Shown piece by piece: positions 62,351 to 64,000 of a stretch of DNA of 64,000 nt; the first letter of the stretch is position 1; each line of letters opens with the position of its first letter. The notes under the pieces are model-generated. The model ran no database searches. It was given only the letters and a program-made list of their open reading frames with translations, and was not told where the DNA came from. Source of the stretch: Pseudomonas sp. Marseille-Q3773 (GTDB taxonomy: Bacteria > Pseudomonadota > Gammaproteobacteria > Pseudomonadales > Pseudomonadaceae); contig NZ_OU745390.1 in NCBI RefSeq assembly GCF_916618955.1, positions 2,728,001 through 2,792,000 of the forward strand. The letters run 5' to 3'. The translations under genes were made by a program, and so were the position numbers.

Positions 62351-63706
62351 TCAGGTCATCTGGATGATGGTCTGCATGATGGTGCTTTCGGTGGAGATGG
62401 TCTTGGCGTTTGCCTGGTAATTGCTCTGCGCCTTGATCAGCTCGACCAGTTCCTGGGTCAGGTTGACGTTGGAGGCTTCCAGCGAGTTGGACTCGACGCT
62501 GCCCAGGGTACCGGTCTTCGGCGCATCGATGCCCGGGATGCCAGAGGTGTAGGTCTCGGTCCAGCGGGTACCACCGATCTGCTGCAGGCCCTGCTCGTTG
62601 GCGAAGCTGGCCAGCGCAACCTGGCCGATGGCACGCGACTGCTGGTTGCTGAAGCTGGCGAACAGTACGCCGGTCGAGTCGATGCTCAGGCTCGACAGGA
62701 TGCCGGTGGCATAACCATCCTGGGACTGCGACATGCGCGCGGTCTCGGTGTTGTACGAGGTGGTGCTGTTCATCGACAGGCGCATGCCGTCGGCATTGCC
62801 CGCCGCGCCATTGGCGATCCAGTTACCTGCCGAATCTTCCACCGCTGGCACCCAGCCGGTCATGCTGAACGTGTTGTTGGTCACGGTGAACGACGAGCCC
62901 GCCGGGTGGCCGGTGTTGTCGGCCGTCATGCTCTTGACCGAGCCATCGCTGTTGAAGCTGATGGTGCCGGTCAGCGGTGCAGTGGAGGACGGGTCGAACG
63001 GGTTACGGCCATCAACCAGGGTGTACATGGTCCACTCATTGGTGCCGGTCTTGCGATAGAACTGCTCCATGGTGTGCTCGTTGCCCTGGCTGTCGTACAC
63101 CTTGGTCGGGAAGGACTTGGTGTAGGTCTTCTGGTCAGCAGGGTCGAACGGCAGGTTCGGCACCATCGCACCGGTACCATCGTCGACTTCCAGCGGGATG
63201 TCAGCGGCCGAAGAGTTCAGGTTGATGCCCTGGTCGATCAGGGAGGTGGCCTTGGGCTGCAGCGCCGAGGTATCGATCTGCAGATCGGTCAGCACGCCCT
63301 TCTGGATCTTGCCGGTCGAGTCAGCGGCATAACCCTGCAGGCGCAGGCCATCCGAGGTCACCACGAAATTGTCCTTGCTGGCCTGGAAGGCACCGGCACG
63401 GGTATAGACGCGCGAGCCGTTATCGGACAGCACGAAGAAGCCCTGCCCCTGGATGCCCATGTCCAGCACGTTGCCGGTGTTGTTGACGTCACCCTGGGTG
63501 AACTGCTGGGAAACGGCCGCCAGACGCACACCGTTACCGACCTGGTTCTTGCCCACGCCCAGGCGGTTGGCACCGGCATAGACATCGGCGAACTCGGCGC
63601 GCGACGACTTGAAACCGGTGGTGTTGACGTTGGCGATGTTGTTGCCGGTGACATCCAGCTGCTTGTTTGCTGCGTACAGACCGCTAAGGCCGATATTGAA
63701 AGACAT
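62351..63706 (-). CDS. flgE: Flagellar hook protein FlgE
   Basis: 451 aa. The N-terminal SFNIGLSGLYAANKQLDVTG and NNIANVNTTGFKSSRAEFAD are the hook signature. The C-terminus ELVELIKAQSNYQANAKTIS is the axial helix. It polymerises into the hook, whose length is set by FliK. ATG at 63706 has AAAGGAG upstream. It lies 31 bp after flgD. Confidence 0.97.
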   Translation of the reverse strand: MSFNIGLSGLYAANKQLDVTGNNIANVNTTGFKSSRAEFADVYAGANRLGVGKNQVGNGVRLAAVSQQFTQGDVNNTGNVLDMGIQGQGFFVLSDNGSRVYTRAGAFQASKDNFVVTSDGLRLQGYAADSTGKIQKGVLTDLQIDTSALQPKATSLIDQGINLNSSAADIPLEVDDGTGAMVPNLPFDPADQKTYTKSFPTKVYDSQGNEHTMEQFYRKTGTNEWTMYTLVDGRNPFDPSSTAPLTGTISFNSDGSVKSMTADNTGHPAGSSFTVTNNTFSMTGWVPAVEDSAGNWIANGAAGNADGMRLSMNSTTSYNTETARMSQSQDGYATGILSSLSIDSTGVLFASFSNQQSRAIGQVALASFANEQGLQQIGGTRWTETYTSGIPGIDAPKTGTLGSVESNSLEASNVNLTQELVELIKAQSNYQANAKTISTESTIMQTIIQMT

Positions 63707-63737
63707 GAATTCGCTCCTTTTGCCGCACTAATGGGCC

Positions 63738-64000
63738 TTAGATACCGATGGTTTGCACGTCGGAGAGGGACACTTTGCCAACGCCAGCGAGGTTGAGCAC
63801 CATTTCGCCGGCGGAACTGAAGCTGACGCTGGTCACCTTGGCCGGCAACAGCGTGTTCATCTGCACGGCCTTGCCATCCACCGTGGTGCTGGCGGTGAAG
63901 GTGTAGGTGCCCGGGTCGACTTTCGCGCCGCTATTGTTGGTACCGTCCCAGATGAAGTCGGCGTAACCGGCCTTCTGCTCACCCAGTTCGATGGTCTTGA
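63738..64000 (-). CDS. flgD: Hook cap/scaffold protein FlgD, C-terminal part
   Basis: The window's right edge cuts the gene; 87 codons of the C-terminus are present. Reading gives KTIELGEQKAGYADFIWDGT, NNSGAKVDPGTYTFTAS and VSLSDVQTIGI before TAA. This is the FlgD Ig-like/FlgD_ig end. FlgD caps the growing hook. Confidence 0.93.
   Translation of the reverse strand, partial: KTIELGEQKAGYADFIWDGTNNSGAKVDPGTYTFTASTTVDGKAVQMNTLLPAKVTSVSFSSAGEMVLNLAGVGKVSLSDVQTIGI

Overview
The window is the core flagellar and chemotaxis locus of a Pseudomonas, most likely of the P. putida/P. entomophila kind. The signs are the high GC content, the gene order cheW-parC-motDC-cheBAZY-fliA-fleN-flhF-flhA, the FleQ/FleS/FleR regulators, the MotC/MotD stator, and REP elements of the GTGGGAGCGGGTTTACCCGCGAA type. 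Except for one partial gene at the left edge, every gene is on the minus strand, so transcription runs from high to low coordinates.

Layout. 1-1074: 3' end of a toxin-type glycosyltransferase gene on the plus strand. 1130-10141: chemotaxis and stator block (DUF2802 protein, CheW, CheW-like protein, ParC, MotD, MotC, CheB, CheA, CheZ, CheY). 10260-20893: sigma-28 FliA, the polar number and placement proteins FleN and FlhF, the export gate (FlhA, FlhB, FliR, FliQ, FliP, FliO), the switch proteins FliN and FliM, and FliL. 21239-30980: FliK, the HptB-HsbR-HsbA signalling module, and FliJ-FliI-FliH-FliG-FliF-FliE. 31124-35307: regulators FleR, FleS and FleQ. 35477-39106: FliT, FliS, FliD, FlaG and a short flagellin FliC. 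39359-53558: a flagellin-glycosylation island. It holds a KAS III-like enzyme, two giant multidomain glycosyltransferases, and a CDP-sugar operon (RfbF, RfbG, RmlC-like epimerase, C-methyltransferase, SDR, second methyltransferase, CmcI-like protein). 53633-63706: FlgL, FlgK, FlgJ, FlgI, FlgH, FlgG, FlgF, a small secreted protein and FlgE. 63738 to the end: the C-terminus of FlgD.

Regulation can be read in the intergenic DNA. GG-N10-GC sigma-54 sites precede flhA, fliL, fliK, fliE, fleS and flgF. Sigma-28 sites precede fliC and fliS. A sigma-70-like site precedes fleQ. This matches the known Pseudomonas cascade FleQ to FleSR to FliA. Strong intrinsic terminators follow fliC, fliD, the KAS III gene, the 1190-aa glycosyltransferase, flgL and flgE. 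Three of them end only a few bases before the ribosome-binding site of the next gene.

The least conventional part is the glycosylation island. It predicts a CDP-linked, probably C-methylated 6-deoxyhexose that is further modified and placed on a 283-aa flagellin. Other points of interest are tandem FxxLLDxLHG repeats in the CheA linker that resemble the CheY-docking ends of CheZ and FliM, and a ~230-bp REP palindrome between fliK and fliL.
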